A stretch of DNA of 64,000 nucleotides, taken from contig JASWHV010000011.1 of the NCBI GenBank assembly GCA_030760725.1, positions 11,619,501 to 11,683,500 of the forward strand, given 5' to 3'. The stretch comes from Neostapfia colusana (lineage: Eukaryota; Streptophyta; Magnoliopsida; Poales; Poaceae). The notes under the pieces are model-generated. The model had not been told where the DNA came from and ran no database searches. It saw only the letters and a program-made list of their open reading frames with translations. Every line of letters begins with the position of its first letter. Position 1 is the first letter of the stretch. Of this stretch, positions 53,963 through 64,000 are shown piece by piece. Both the position numbers and the translations under genes were made by a program.

Positions 53963-56830
53963 TGAGGTTTAATCTCCTGAACTCCAATCTTCTCACGAAG
54001 TTCCTGAAATTGTGTACGTCCCAGTGGCTTTGTGAGGATATCAGAAAGATCATCTTTTGTCCCAACATGCTCTAAGATGACTTCTCTTCTATCAACACAT
54101 TCTCTGATAAAGTGAAACTTGATGTCAATATGTTTACTTCTATCATGCAAAACTGGATTCTTTGCCAAAGCAATTGCTGCTGTGTTATTCATATTAATCG
54201 CTGGTGGAGGTACTTGAATTCTTGTTACTTCTTCTAACACATGCCTGAGCCAAAAAGCCTGACTTGCTGCAGCTGCTCCAGCCACACACTTAGCTTCACA
54301 TGTGGACTTTGCCACAGCCTTTTGCTTATGGGATAACCAGCTGATAGGATTTTCACTCAGGAAGAATATGACTCCTGTTGTGCTTCTCCTGTCATCCACA
54401 TCTCCCCCAAAATCACTATCACTATAGCCTCTTAACTCAAGACTTCCTTCACCTCGGTTGTAAGACAAGCCATACCTCATTGTAGCTGCCACATACCGAA
54501 GTAAATGTTTCAAAGCCACCATGTGTTCCTCTTGTGGTTCTGACATGAACCTACTTAAGTACCCAACACCAAAACTGAGATCAGGCCATGTATGTAAAAG
54601 ATACCTGAGTCCACCAATTATGCTGCGATAAGTGGTTGGATCAGTGAGTGGAGCTGTACTTCTCTTGGTAAGCTTCAACCAGGATTCCATGGGAGTGGCA
54701 CACCCATTACATATTATCATCCCACTTCTTTCCAGCAACTTTGCAGCATAGGCTCCTTGACACAAGTCAATACCATGTCTTCCTTGCTTTACTTCAATAC
54801 CAAGATAGTAAGACAAGCTTCCTAAGTCACTCATGCAAAACTTCTCCTTCATTTTTCTCCTTGAACCGACTGATTTCCTCCATGTTTTCTCCCACAATCA
54901 GTATGTCATCAACATACACACCCACAATGAGCCTTGCCTCACCTCCAAACTTAGTGTACAAGCCATGTTCTTATTTGCACCATGTGAAACCGAGTTGCTT
55001 GAGACTTTCATCAAGTTTGCAGTTCCATGCTCGAGGAGCTTGTCTCAAGCCATACAATGCCTTGTGAAGTCTTAAAACCCACTTTTCCTTGCCTTCAGCT
55101 ATGAAACCCGGAGGTTGAGTGACATAGATCTCCTCTTCTAGACTCCCATTCAAGAAGGCTGACTTCACATCCATGTGATGAACATGCCACCCAAAATGAG
55201 CTGCAACAGCTAACACAATCCTCCCAGACTCCATCCTGGCAACTGGTGCAAAAACTTCTTCAAAATCAACTCCTTGCTTCTGCACATACCCCTTTGCAAC
55301 TAGCCTTGCTTTGTGATGTATGACATTCCCATGTTCATATTTCTTCAACTTGAAAACCCATTTCAAGCCAATGGCACGATAACCCTCCGGAAGTTGTACC
55401 AATGACCATGTTTTGTTCTCTTCAATTGATGTGAGCTCCTCAATCATGGCAATGCGCCACTCCTTGACCCTCAAGGCCTCTTCTGCTGTGCATGGCTCTT
55501 CACCTATGACAACAAGAAGTTCATCTACTCCTCCTTCTTCTGGTTCACAATTTGGCACCTCCTCAAGAATATTTCTCATGGAACGATAACGAAGTAGTGC
55601 TTCTTTTAGCTCACTATCCATTTCTGGTGACATGGAAGGAGGTGACACAAACTCCACATCCTTGGATGCTTGTTGATTCAGTTGTGTCATAGAAGACACT
55701 CCCTCAGCTGGGGTTTTGTCACTTTGACCTGTGTCACAAGAGGAAGAACTCACTCCACCAGGGTTCTCATCACGAAAGATGTATTCTACCCGAAAGATGT
55801 CTTCATGATTCACCATTTCACTTGACTCAGCTGCATCCCACTTCCATGGGCGGTTTTCTTCAAACACAGCATCACGTGACACGTGAACACTCTCCGTGTT
55901 TGGATTGTAAAACCTCCATGCCTTGCTTCCTTGCTCATATCCAATGAAGACCATTGGTATACTTCGATCTTCAAGTTTGCTAAGGCGTTTGTTTCCCTGT
56001 TTCACGTGTGCCACACAACCGAAAGTGCGCAAATGATGTACACTAGGTTTCTTGTCATGCCATACCTCATATGGAGTCTTTCTCTCAACACTCCGAGTAG
56101 GAGAACGGTTCAACACATACACTGCTGTGGTTACTGCCTCCCCCCAGAACCAACCGGGCATATTCATTGCTTTCAACATGCTTCTTGCCATTCCCATAAC
56201 AGTTTGGTTCCTTCTCTCAACCACACCATTTTGCTCAGGAGAATATGGAGCTGTTAAATGACGTTGAACACCATACTTGGTGCAATACTCAACAAAAGCC
56301 CGAGCTGTGAACTCTCCACCACGATCTGTGCGAAAAGTTCCAATCTTCCTCCCTGCCTCAGCTTCAACACTTGATTGAAAACCCATGAAGGTACTCATAG
56401 CTTGATCCTTTGTGCTGATCAAAAACACCCACATGTATCTACTGAGATCATCCACAAGAAGAAAGAAAAACCTGCTGCCTCTTGGAGTTGCTGGCTTCAC
56501 TGGTCCAAAGAGGTCTCCATGCACAAGTTCAAGTTTCTTCTCAGCTCGGTACTTTGCCATGCATGGGAATGGTTGACGTCTTTGTTTCCCAGCCAAACAG
56601 CTATCACACTTCTCCTCAGTTTGAGTGATGGTTGGCAATCCATAAACAAGTTGCTCTTCGGCAAGTCTTCTGAGACTCCGAAAGTTTAAGTGCCCCATCC
56701 TTGCATGCCACATCCATGTTGCATTGCACCCTTGTGCCATGAGACACCTTGGTTGCACTACCTTAAGATCAATGGTGTACAACCGGTTCACTCCCCGTTT
56801 CACCATTGCCACAGGGGTTCCATCTTTATC
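53956..56830 (-). pseudogene. pol: Element G pol: integrase, RT, RNase H
   Basis: Integrase has an H-H-C-C site (MGHLNFRSL...CDSCLAGKQ), then D (VHGDLFGPV), D (RTDRGGEFT) and E (NGVVERRNQ). RT has HKARLVAKGYVQKQG, MDVKSAFLNG and the catalytic YVDD near 54903-54914. RNase H ends with SKHIDIKFHFIRE and DILTKPLGR. Stops are at 56831-56833, just after the protease region, and 54971-54973; a frameshift lies between 54971 and 54897. Copia order (integrase before RT) is clear. Confidence 0.93.
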
Positions 56831-58199
56831 TCAAATCTTGACATAACCATTCACCATCAAGATTCGGTGTCCCTCCTCCTCAAGCTGTCCAAGACTGATG
56901 ATGTTTGCCTTGAGCTGAGGAATAAGGTAGACCCCAGACAACTCCTTTCGACCACCTCTCTTACCTTGGAACACCACAGTTCCTTGGCCATCAATCTCTG
57001 TCAATGAGCCATCTCCCAAACGCACAGTACCATGCACCGTGTTATCAAGTTTTGTGATCACATCCCGTTTCCCGGTCATGTGATTTGTTGCACCGGAGTC
57101 CAGGATCCACGGGGTACTGCCTCCTCCCTCCATGTCTCCAACTTTAACGTGTAACATATCATTGTTGAGGCATACCTCCTCCAGGGACATGTCTTGATCA
57201 GCCTTGGTGTTGGCATACGCCACCAAGAGGCTGGATTCAAACTCATGATCAACATGAGCTGTGTCCACCTCTTCATCTTTCTTTTTCTTCCTGCACTCTC
57301 TAGCCCAATGACCTTTCTTACCACAGTAGCGGCACTCATCTTTGGCCACTCCACGGCCTGAGTTTCCACCACCACGGTTACCTCGACCACGACCACGTCC
57401 TCGACCATGATCTTTCCTCGGTGCAAATGAGTCTTTGTGCCGTTCCTGTCCAGTTCCCCGGACATCTTGAGACGTGTCGACAATCTTGCAAGCAACTCTT
57501 CTTCACTCAGATGCAACTTCTCATGTGTGTTGCCCTCCCAAGTGCTTGCACCAAGCCTTTCATCTGCAGCCTTGATTCTACCAATCAACTCATCAACAGA
57601 CATATCACTCAAGTCAAGCAATGTCTCGATGGAGGCCGCAATCTGCTCAAACTTTTGTGGTACCGCCTGAAGGAACTTCCGGACAATCTCCTCCTCCGAA
57701 CGTTCACTCCCAAGTGCCGCAAGTTGAGATGTGATCCGGCTCATATGCACACCAAACTCATCAACCATGCATCAAACTCCCGACCCAATGTGCTTGCCCT
57801 GGCCTTGCGCACACGTTCGGCTCCAACGTTGCGCAACTTGATCGCATCCCATGCAATCTTAGCCGACTCCTTCCCGGCAATGATCCCTATCATTTCTGGT
57901 GGCACAGCCTTGGTAAGAGCCTCCAAAGCCATCCGATCTTCAATGTAATCATCGGTGCCAAGGCTCACAGCAGTCCACAAGCCTCTCGCTTGCAACATCA
58001 CCCGCATAAGTGCCGACCAATCATGATAGTTTGTCTTTGTGAGCATCGGATACGTACCACCACTGCTGACTTCCTTCGTGATGCGATGAATCACCAATGC
58101 CCCTGATCCTCCTCCTGCCCTGCTGGTGCCTCCCGGCGATGTGACGTCTCTCCATGAACGTCGGGCTGGCGATGAAGATCTCCTCCGCGACATCAGCAC
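56831..58199 (-). pseudogene. gag: Element G gag and protease (two frameshifts)
   Basis: It starts at 58199 (a nearby ATG also possible). The copia gag motif NYHDWSALM is followed by a frameshift near 57768 and a second near 57350-57420. The zinc knuckle CRYCGKKGHWAREC (about 57290-57330) and the protease motif WILDSGATNHMTG (about 57075-57110) follow. Gag binds the RNA and the protease cleaves the polyprotein in this family. Confidence 0.9.
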
Positions 58200-58238
58200 C
58201 CACTCAATGGCCGTGTCACGGTTCCAGACAACGTAATC

Positions 58239-58252
58239 GGCTCTAATGCCAA
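58239..58252 (-). other. Primer binding site of copia element G
   Basis: The sense strand reads TTGGCATTAGAGCC; TGGCATTAGAGC resembles the tRNA-iMet site TGGTATCAGAGC with two changes. Confidence 0.75.
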
Positions 58253-58253
58253 T

Positions 58254-58686
58254 TGTTGGGTGTTTTCCTCACTGAACTCTCACTGATTTGAGATGCAAAC
58301 CGTGTTGGAAGTCTAGAGGTGTGGTGTAGATCCAAAACACAAGTGGAGAACCGAGTGAAAAATGGCTCGGATGAGTTGTGGTGGCGCTCAACAAACACCA
58401 GCGCACTCCCTCCTTTTATTAGCTGGAAGCCACAAGTTTTCAACGACCTCAGCCCGGGTTTTACACCATACAAATTTGAAAAGCATGCAACACATGCATG
58501 TGCCATGCACGTATGGCCCAAACCCCCGGGTTGTTTGAAACATAACAAAAACGCCCTCACACACACACTAGGACTCGGTGCAACACATGTGACTCAGGAC
58601 ACACCCCTGGTTCTTGTCATGTGTGCTTTATTTCCTTGAAACATAAGGAAACTAAACTCTGATTAAACCTCCAGAAGTACTCAACA
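58254..58686 (-). repeat. 5' LTR of copia element G
   Basis: 433 bp, ends as in the 3' copy. Next to it lies the second copy of ATGGC. Confidence 0.96.
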
Positions 58687-59494
58687 ATGGCATCTTCCTC
58701 TTGCCCTCTTGCTCGGTTTCACGGATCTTGCTCTCAACCACTATAGCTTTGTCAATGAGCTTCTGGAAGTTTGCATAATCATTGTTGAGCAGTTGAACTT
58801 GGATGTCATTGTTCAATCCTCTCATGAACAAGTATTGCATCCTTTGATGCGAGTTGACATCTTCTGGAGCATACCTTGACAGCTGCGTGAACTTGTTGAG
58901 GTACTCATTCACGCTCTTCCTTCCTTGGTGGAGACCTTCAAAATCTTGCCTTTTTAGCATCATGACTCCTGCAGGGATGTAATGAGAGTGGAAACTCTCC
59001 TTGAATTCAGCCCAAGTGATAGTCTCCTGGTTGACATGAGCATTGCAAAGAGCGTCCCACCAGTCAGCGGCTGCTCCCATAAGTTGGTGCGATGCGAAGA
59101 GAACTTTCTCCCGATCATTGCACTGAATAATAGCAAGCTTCTTTTCCATGGACTTCAGCCAATCATCAGCCTCCATGGGATCATTGGCTTGTGCAAAAGT
59201 AGGTGACCTAGTCCTCATGAACTCTCCCAATCTGTTGTGAGCCGGCAGTGGTGGCGGTGGCGGCGGTGGGGGTGCAGGAACGGGGTTAGGATTGTTGTTG
59301 TTGTTGGCCTGCAGCTGACCCAACGTTTGTATCATAGTTTGCATGAGCTGGTTATGCATAGCCATCAACCGTTCATGGTTGCTTGCATCAGACCCGGGGT
59401 TAGCATTTTCAGGAACATCAACATTGCCATCCTCTTGTGGTTCATTGTTTCCACGAGCGTTCCTCCTTTGACGGTTGGAATTTTCCCTCACCAT
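58687..59494 (-). CDS. gag: Element F gag, N-terminal part (interrupted by G)
   Basis: It starts at the ATG at 59494 (MVRENSNRQRRN), which follows a pyrimidine-rich tract and CACAG. An acidic and Asn/Pro-rich N-terminus, including an uninterrupted Pro run, precedes the gag domain (WDALCNAHVNQETITWAEFKESF and YIPAGVMMLKRQDFEGL). There is no stop or shift up to the G insertion at 58686, and the frame resumes at 53513. So F's gag was intact when G inserted. It is distantly similar to the gags of A-D. Confidence 0.92.
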
Positions 59495-59799
59495 CTGTGA
59501 GAGAGAGTAGAGTAGAATAGGAAATAGAAGTTTAGATTGATCCCCCCAACTATATGCATCAAGGTGTATGAACTAAGTATCTTCTTTTATTAATTTCAGC
59601 CTATGTGAGGATGTGAACACGTGCCGAAGCATGTCACATCTCTCCACTATGTGTGGATGTGGACATTCACCGAAGCGTCCCACAACTCACATAAGCACAC
59701 AAACACAAGCAATCATCACAAAAATTCAGCACACCACTCTTATTCAAACTACTACGATCTAAACGTTCCTATTACAGCTTATTCAATGGGAAACCTAAC
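59495..59799 (-). other. Spacer between extra ORF and gag of F, acceptor-like end
   Basis: It is AT-rich with stops in all sense frames. The end next to gag is TTCTACTCTACTCTCTCTCACAG, a strong polypyrimidine tract plus AG directly before the ATG. A repeated CACATAG-type segment occurs near 59600-59660. I see no gene. Confidence 0.55.
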
Positions 59800-60772
59800 T
59801 TAATCGTGAGAACCGGTGCTGTTCTCACCGTGTGACGGGGGTGGTCCATACATGGGCGCATGCCATGGTGAGTCGGTTGTCCATGTAGGGATAGATGACT
59901 CTGGTGCTCCGTTTGTTCCCACGTTGGCACGGGTCTCCTCTTGTTTCTCCAGCAAATACAGCTTCTTGCGGAGGTAATGGATCTCTTCTTGTGCGCTTGC
60001 ATAGCGGTTTCCTAACTCCATGAGCAACCTCTGAGACTTGTCAGCAGCTTGTGGGTTGGAGAGAGCTCCTACATGCGGTCCAATGATCTCCCTTGTACCA
60101 CTCTTCCGATACGGGTGCAGCTCAAAAGTGGTGTCCTCAAGCTGCTCACGGAAGGCGTAGCACAGTCCGGTGAGTGCATCCCATGCAGCATCATCGATAG
60201 CTTCTGCCCTTGTAGCTCTCCAGGTAGGTGCGAAGTGCCGGGTGACAACCCTACCATTATAGGATGGTTAATTCAGCCTTCCACTCTTCATGTCCGAGAC
60301 AAGGGACTTTCTTGAGAAGATATTCCGGGTATAGGCTGCAGCAATCCAGAAATTCTTTGAGCTCCCTGGTCATGTGTCCTCCTTCCATTCCGTCGGACCG
60401 AAATTCTTGAACTGAATGGTTGGCCCATTCGTCACCTTCATTATTTGTCTCAGCAAGGGGTGGCTCCTCCTCGGGTTCATCTCCTCCCGACATAGCTTCA
60501 CGAGGCTCCACGGGGTGTAAGCCCGCGTGAAATTGCTCCTGAGGTGCGTACCAATGCCGTTCTTGTGGATCATCCTCCATATCGTCTTAGAATGGTTCCA
60601 CCTCTTCTGAGTCCTCTTCCTCACGCATAGATCTGTTGAATTCCTCTTCATCATGAGGTTCCATCTTCACCACCTCCCAATATGGTCCATCGGACACCTC
60701 AATGGGGTTAAGTGCACTCCCACGTGGTGATGGACGAGTCCTTATGCGTGCTGTGCTCCTAATCACCGGCAT
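59800..60772 (-). pseudogene. Additional sense ORF upstream of gag in element F
   Basis: This is about 323 codons in the sense direction, from the ATG at 60772 (MPVIRSTARIRTRPS) to a stop at 59800-59802. It is broken by one stop (60587-60589) and one frameshift (about 60262). The N-terminal third is very acidic (HDEEEFNRSMREEEDSEEVE). The middle has WDALTGLCYAFREQLEDTTF. The C-terminal part has a heptad-like stretch, SAQEEIHYLRKKLYLLEKQE, that looks like a short coiled coil, then a Pro/Ser/Thr-rich tail. I recognise no enzymatic motif. Additional ORFs are known in several plant Ty3 lineages; its role is unknown. Confidence 0.65.
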
Positions 60773-61016
60773 CTATAAATAAGACATGAGAAACTTTAGA
60801 GAAGGAAGAAATAACTCCAAAACTTCAGAAGTTATGAAGCAAGAAAGAAAAAGTGTTGCTGTCCAAAAGAAGAGAAAAAGAGGGGCCGAAAATAGCACTT
60901 TGCGGTGGCTGAATTGACAAGTAAAGTGCAATTTTTGAAAATAATAGTTTAGATGGGTGTTCCTATGTGTTTTAGAGTGTCCATTCTACCTAGGCTTGCA
61001 TCCTACGGTCAACGTG
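60773..61016 (-). other. Leader of F between PBS and extra ORF
   Basis: A short untranslated stretch. It ends TCTTATTTATAG immediately before the extra ORF's ATG, again acceptor-like, and contains TAG/GTAGAA near 60985-60993 as a possible donor. Confidence 0.5.
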
Positions 61017-61028
61017 GCTCTGGTACCA
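61017..61028 (-). other. Primer binding site of element F (tRNA-iMet, one mismatch)
   Basis: The sense strand reads TGGTACCAGAGC and continues CACGTTG, matching the initiator tRNA further than in A-D. It starts three bases after the LTR end. Confidence 0.85.
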
Positions 61029-61365
61029 ATCTGTGATACCTGGTACCAAAATAGAACCAAGTGAATGCATATGTGTACCCATGATGTTCATCACACATAC
61101 ACATGTAATCCACAAACTGAATTCAGAATATAACCACGAATGAATAGTGTTTAAGTACTTTATTACAATGACTCAATGTCTCACTCATGAATATCTAACT
61201 TATTCTTGCAGCGGAAGACTCTAAACGACAGCGGAAAATTACTAAACAGCAGGCTCCAATCTTCAACTCCACAGGCATGTTGACGGTAGTGCGCACGCCT
61301 AGTACTTCACATGGTCCTCGAAGTACTCTTCTCCTGTAGCTGATGTATATGTTGTAATGCAAGGG

Positions 61366-61384
61366 TGAGTACATGTCGTACTCA
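61366..61384 (-). promoter_or_regulatory. LTR stem-loop element, F (compensated stem)
   Basis: TGAGTA/TACTCA, six-base arms and a seven-base loop. Relative to the TGAGC/GCTCA stem in A-D, the fifth pair C-G has become T-A and one pair is added. It is followed on the sense strand by CCCTTGCA, as in other copies (CGGTTGC). Confidence 0.6.
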
Positions 61385-63200
61385 GCAAGTGCGGAAAAAG
61401 TATGACATGTAGCTTACAACAAGGTAGGCAATAAAAAGGCTCATTGCAGCAAGCAAATTTTATTTCACAAACATAATAAAAAAGAAACTATTTCTAGGTG
61501 AGTTAAATCCCATCATAACCAAGTTAATCATCAACATTCCTTCATCATGATTCACCATATATCAAGTCTCAACCAGCCATTAATCTTTCTCAAGTTCATC
61601 TCATACTCATAATGATTCATAACCATCTCATATTCATATAACCGAAACCAAACTCATTTTCATGACTCAAAACAATCCCAAAACCAATCCCAATGACTAT
61701 ACCATAACCATCCATCCCAAGTTTTGCCTCTAATCATGGAAGTTGGCCAGGTGCTTGTAACTGGAAACACGGCTATCATGATATTTTTACGCTCTGCAGA
61801 GGTGGCACCACTTTACCCACAAGTTCATGATTTCGTCACCCATCGGTGACTAGAGAAACCTCCATTATACCGGTACACAACCGTCGGTGTATGGCCAAGA
61901 GATCAAAAAATAGCCTTTACAAAGGGGCTACTAGGATGTACGGACCCACTGAGGTTTCACCGGCAGGCTCAAATCTCCATTCTCCCACCCACGGGCCCCC
62001 TCTTGTGCCATGCAGTTCCCATGGCAGTACCTCTTGACTCCCATTCCCCGCGCCATCCAACAGTCCATAACAAGCTAGCAACATACCTAATTAGTCAGCT
62101 AAACCACACCCATATTTGGCCTTGTGGTGGCACTGTTTTCGTGGCATGTGCTCGCATGAACCGGTTCTTAGATCTACGGCAAGCAAACCACCATCTCATT
62201 TAGCAACATCCACAAACCAAGCTTGCCTAGATCTCCCCAGATCCATGCTCATCAACGTCATCAAGTTCTCATTATCTTTAATATCATGAGTGCAGTGGCT
62301 AACAAGTTTTATTTCAGCTTCCCGTATCCCGTAAGTTAAGCGAAGCAAAAAGGAAAAATGACCATACCCGACTCATTAACTTTCCCGGTGACAAGGATGG
62401 TTAACGAAACTAGTGAACTCATATAAAAGGGTGTCCCATCAAGTTCACACAAGCATACGAGTTTACGCAAACAAAACAGTTTCAAGACATGGTATCAATA
62501 TGGTCAAGGGGCACGTGCCTTGCTCCTGTGGCTCGTGTTGCTCAAGCGTCTCAAAGTCTGGGTGCTGTACTTCCTCGTAGACGGCTTCTTGAGCTTGTCC
62601 TTCTACTCATGACCATGCACATACAAGATTTACAACAATCAATCATCATGCACAAACTTTACTCAAGATGCAATAAGGTAGATGAATGCAAATCCTATAG
62701 TGCAGTTTTATTAAACTAGTTTGTACGTGTTCTTGCATGTTTTATTGGGCTTCCATGGGGTTTTATGATGAACAAGGGTGTAAGAATCAAGTGTGGACGT
62801 GGTGATGATCTTGACACAAGATCTAGATCAATTCCACTGTCAAAAATTGACCAAAACATGGTCTGTCCACATTCAGAAGATTCTGCTCACAGGGGGCAAA
62901 GAAAACGGGTGCGTGGAAACAGCGGCGATGTCATAAGAGGGGTACTGAAGACCTACCTCACTTCCTCCCTATGGCAGGGCCTTTCTCCTAGCAACGGCAG
63001 CAGCGGGAGATTTTTCTATGGAAAATTATGGTAGAACAGATTGTCAGGCTTCTTCTCCGGCGATGGCAAGGCGTGACGGGGCTCAACGGCGGCCAAATTC
63101 TGGCAAGGGGGGGGGACTCGATGACTTGGCAGCAAGGAAGGGGGCTTGACACCAGGGGGGCGGCCAAAAGAGAGAGGGGTGCAGCCAGGCGGTGGTGGTT

Positions 63201-63210
63201 ATATTTATAA
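63201..63210 (-). promoter_or_regulatory. TATA-like box of F 5' LTR
   Basis: The sense strand reads TTATAAATAT, followed about 30 bp on by a pyrimidine-rich CCCCTCTCTCTTTTGG stretch suitable for a start region. Confidence 0.5.
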
Positions 63211-63272
63211 GGGGGAAAAAGAGTCCTAGGGGTGGAAACAAACAGTCCTAGAAGTATGGGACTCGACCAAAG

Positions 63273-64000
63273 TGACACGACCCCATTGGTTTTGTCGAGC
63301 CAGGATCACGCTGAGGGGTGCTGCGTTGCACAGCACCGTATAACACACGTCAAAGGTACAAAGCGGAAGCGGAAATTTTATTACATAAACAAGTTTATGA
63401 ACATGTTTACAGCAAAATAAGTTCAGTCTACACTCGCGGGCGTAGACTAAGCATCAAGTGCACGTTCAGCCCTCGAACGTGTCCTTGCTAGCACACACGC
63501 ACACTAACTCTGCGGCGTGCACGACTCCCACTCGACGGGGTTCCCCTCCTGGGGTTCCGTCTCCTCTTCGGGAGTCCCTTCCTCATAGAACCCTGCAAAA
63601 GCTTCAAACACAAGCAGTGAGCACGAAGGCTCAGCATGTATGACCCGTCTCACCTAAACATGGAACTTCTACATGAGGGTAATGGGTTACATGAGGTAAA
63701 AATCAGTTGCAAGGACTCGCCTAATTAGTAGAACCTTACTTTCAAGTTTTAGCAGCAGGTTGTGGAGAACCTTACACCCGTCACGTACGCCCGTACTCGA
63801 TGTTGCCTACAACAACCATCACGGACGTCGTATGCGACTACCTTTCACCCGTTAGCCAAATGTTGAACCGGTCCAATCGTCCCGAACAAGAGGTCTCTGC
63901 ACGCGCATCTCAGTGCCGCCAGCAGATTTACACCTCGAGCTCTCAACCTACCCTCTGAACGACCAGCTATGCCTCAACACCCAGCTACCCGAGTTACATC
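63273..64000 (-). repeat. Element H: LTR of another Ty3/gypsy element, cut by the window end
   Basis: It begins TGACACGACCCC in plus orientation, comparable to the ends of E (TGACGCGGCCCC) and B (TGTGAGGACCCC). It continues with the same features in the same order: ACACACGTC, a CGGAAG stretch, then the stem-loop block. No PBS lies to its left, so 63273 should be an outer edge (a 3' LTR of a minus-strand element, or a solo LTR). No coding sequence is visible. Confidence 0.75.
63618..63677 (-). promoter_or_regulatory. Conserved LTR stem-loop element, H
   Basis: Arms TGAGC/GCTCA at 63618-63633, preceded on the sense strand by a CATGTAGAAGTTCCATG block. Confidence 0.55.

Larger units (their letters stand above)
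53514..58686 (-). mobile_element. Element G: Ty1/copia retrotransposon inside F gag
   Basis: This is a complete 5173-bp copia-type element on the minus strand. It has LTRs of 434 and 433 bp, a PBS, gag, protease, integrase, RT and RNase H in copia order, and a polypurine tract. The target duplication ATGGC is perfect (53509-53513 and 58687-58691). The LTRs differ at about 16 positions plus one indel (3.7 percent). Frameshifts and stops make it defective. I do not assign a copia lineage. Confidence 0.96.
51720..63272 (-). mobile_element. Element F: Ty3/gypsy chromovirus with an extra upstream ORF, interrupted by D and G
   Basis: This is the outermost element of the nest. Its 5' part reads leftward: LTR (61032 to at least 63272), PBS, extra ORF, gag (split by copia G), protease and RT, then D at 51720. 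RNase H, integrase and the 3' LTR are expected to the left of the window. The RT sequence is chromovirus-like but clearly distinct from A-D. The right end of the LTR is not fixed because H begins at 63273. Confidence 0.88.
61032..63272 (-). repeat. 5' LTR of element F (right boundary not determined)
   Basis: The inner end is TGTGATACC in plus orientation (sense ...GGTATCACA). It contains a TATA-like box at 63201-63210, the stem-loop at 61366-61384 and a TAATAAAG polyadenylation-like site near 61155-61165. Element H begins at 63273, so the LTR may continue beyond H or end before it. The 96-codon and other small open frames here are not supported as genes. Confidence 0.72.

Noticed and set aside
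59225..59290. GGC/GGT-rich simple repeat
   Set aside because: It is explained as the coding sequence of a Pro run in F's gag on the minus strand.
62988..63278. A host gene exon on the minus strand near 63000-63280
   Set aside because: The frame has no recognisable domain, lies within LTR-type sequence of F and crosses the start of H.
1..64000. CRISPR arrays, bacterial operons or phage genes
   Set aside because: There are no regularly spaced short direct repeats, and all recognisable coding sequence belongs to plant LTR retrotransposons.

Overview
The window looks like a piece of intergenic, heterochromatin-type DNA from a plant, most likely a grass with a large genome (inference). The grounds are long-LTR Ty3/gypsy chromoviruses of the Tekay/Del type, tRNA-iMet primer sites, GC-rich islands carrying a grass-type GGGCCCAC promoter motif, and dense nesting. 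I see no convincing host gene, rRNA, tRNA or CRISPR. Almost every base belongs to an LTR retrotransposon.

Layout. Element B (minus strand, LTR about 4.3 kb) occupies 1-4017 and 18456-28213 and is cut off by the left window edge. Element A (minus, 4018-18455, 14.4 kb, two 3997-bp LTRs) sits inside B's integrase codons. B sits inside the 5' LTR of element C (plus, 28214-36902 visible). C sits inside the 5' LTR of element D (plus, 36903-51719 visible). D sits inside the RT/RNase H region of element F (minus, 51720-53513 and 58687-63272). D also carries a solo LTR, E (40933-45194), inside its gag. F also carries a Ty1/copia element, G (53514-58686), inside its gag. A further LTR, H, starts at 63273 and runs off the right edge. 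A, B, C, D and F form a five-deep nest. LTR divergence counted by eye rises outward from A to D (about 1.3, 2.7, 4.5 and 5.3 percent), as expected for successive insertions.

How the parts work. Each Ty3 element has, or had, the order LTR - PBS - long leader - gag/protease - RT - RNase H - integrase - chromodomain - polypurine tract - LTR. A is nearly intact, with two in-frame stops. B and D carry several stops and frameshifts. C has lost gag and protease but has a largely open pol. F has an additional sense ORF upstream of gag.

Most interesting signals. (1) A set of consecutive RNA hairpins in the untranslated leader is shared by A, B, C and D. (2) A conserved splice-donor-like GGTGAGGA lies just after the PBS and a CAG acceptor-like site abuts the gag ATG, suggesting the leader is a retained/removed intron. 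(3) A stem-loop in the LTRs recurs in seven elements, with one compensated base pair in F. (4) F's upstream additional ORF and its gag each follow an acceptor-like site. (5) A promoter-like motif lies at a fixed distance from the LTR start in five elements.
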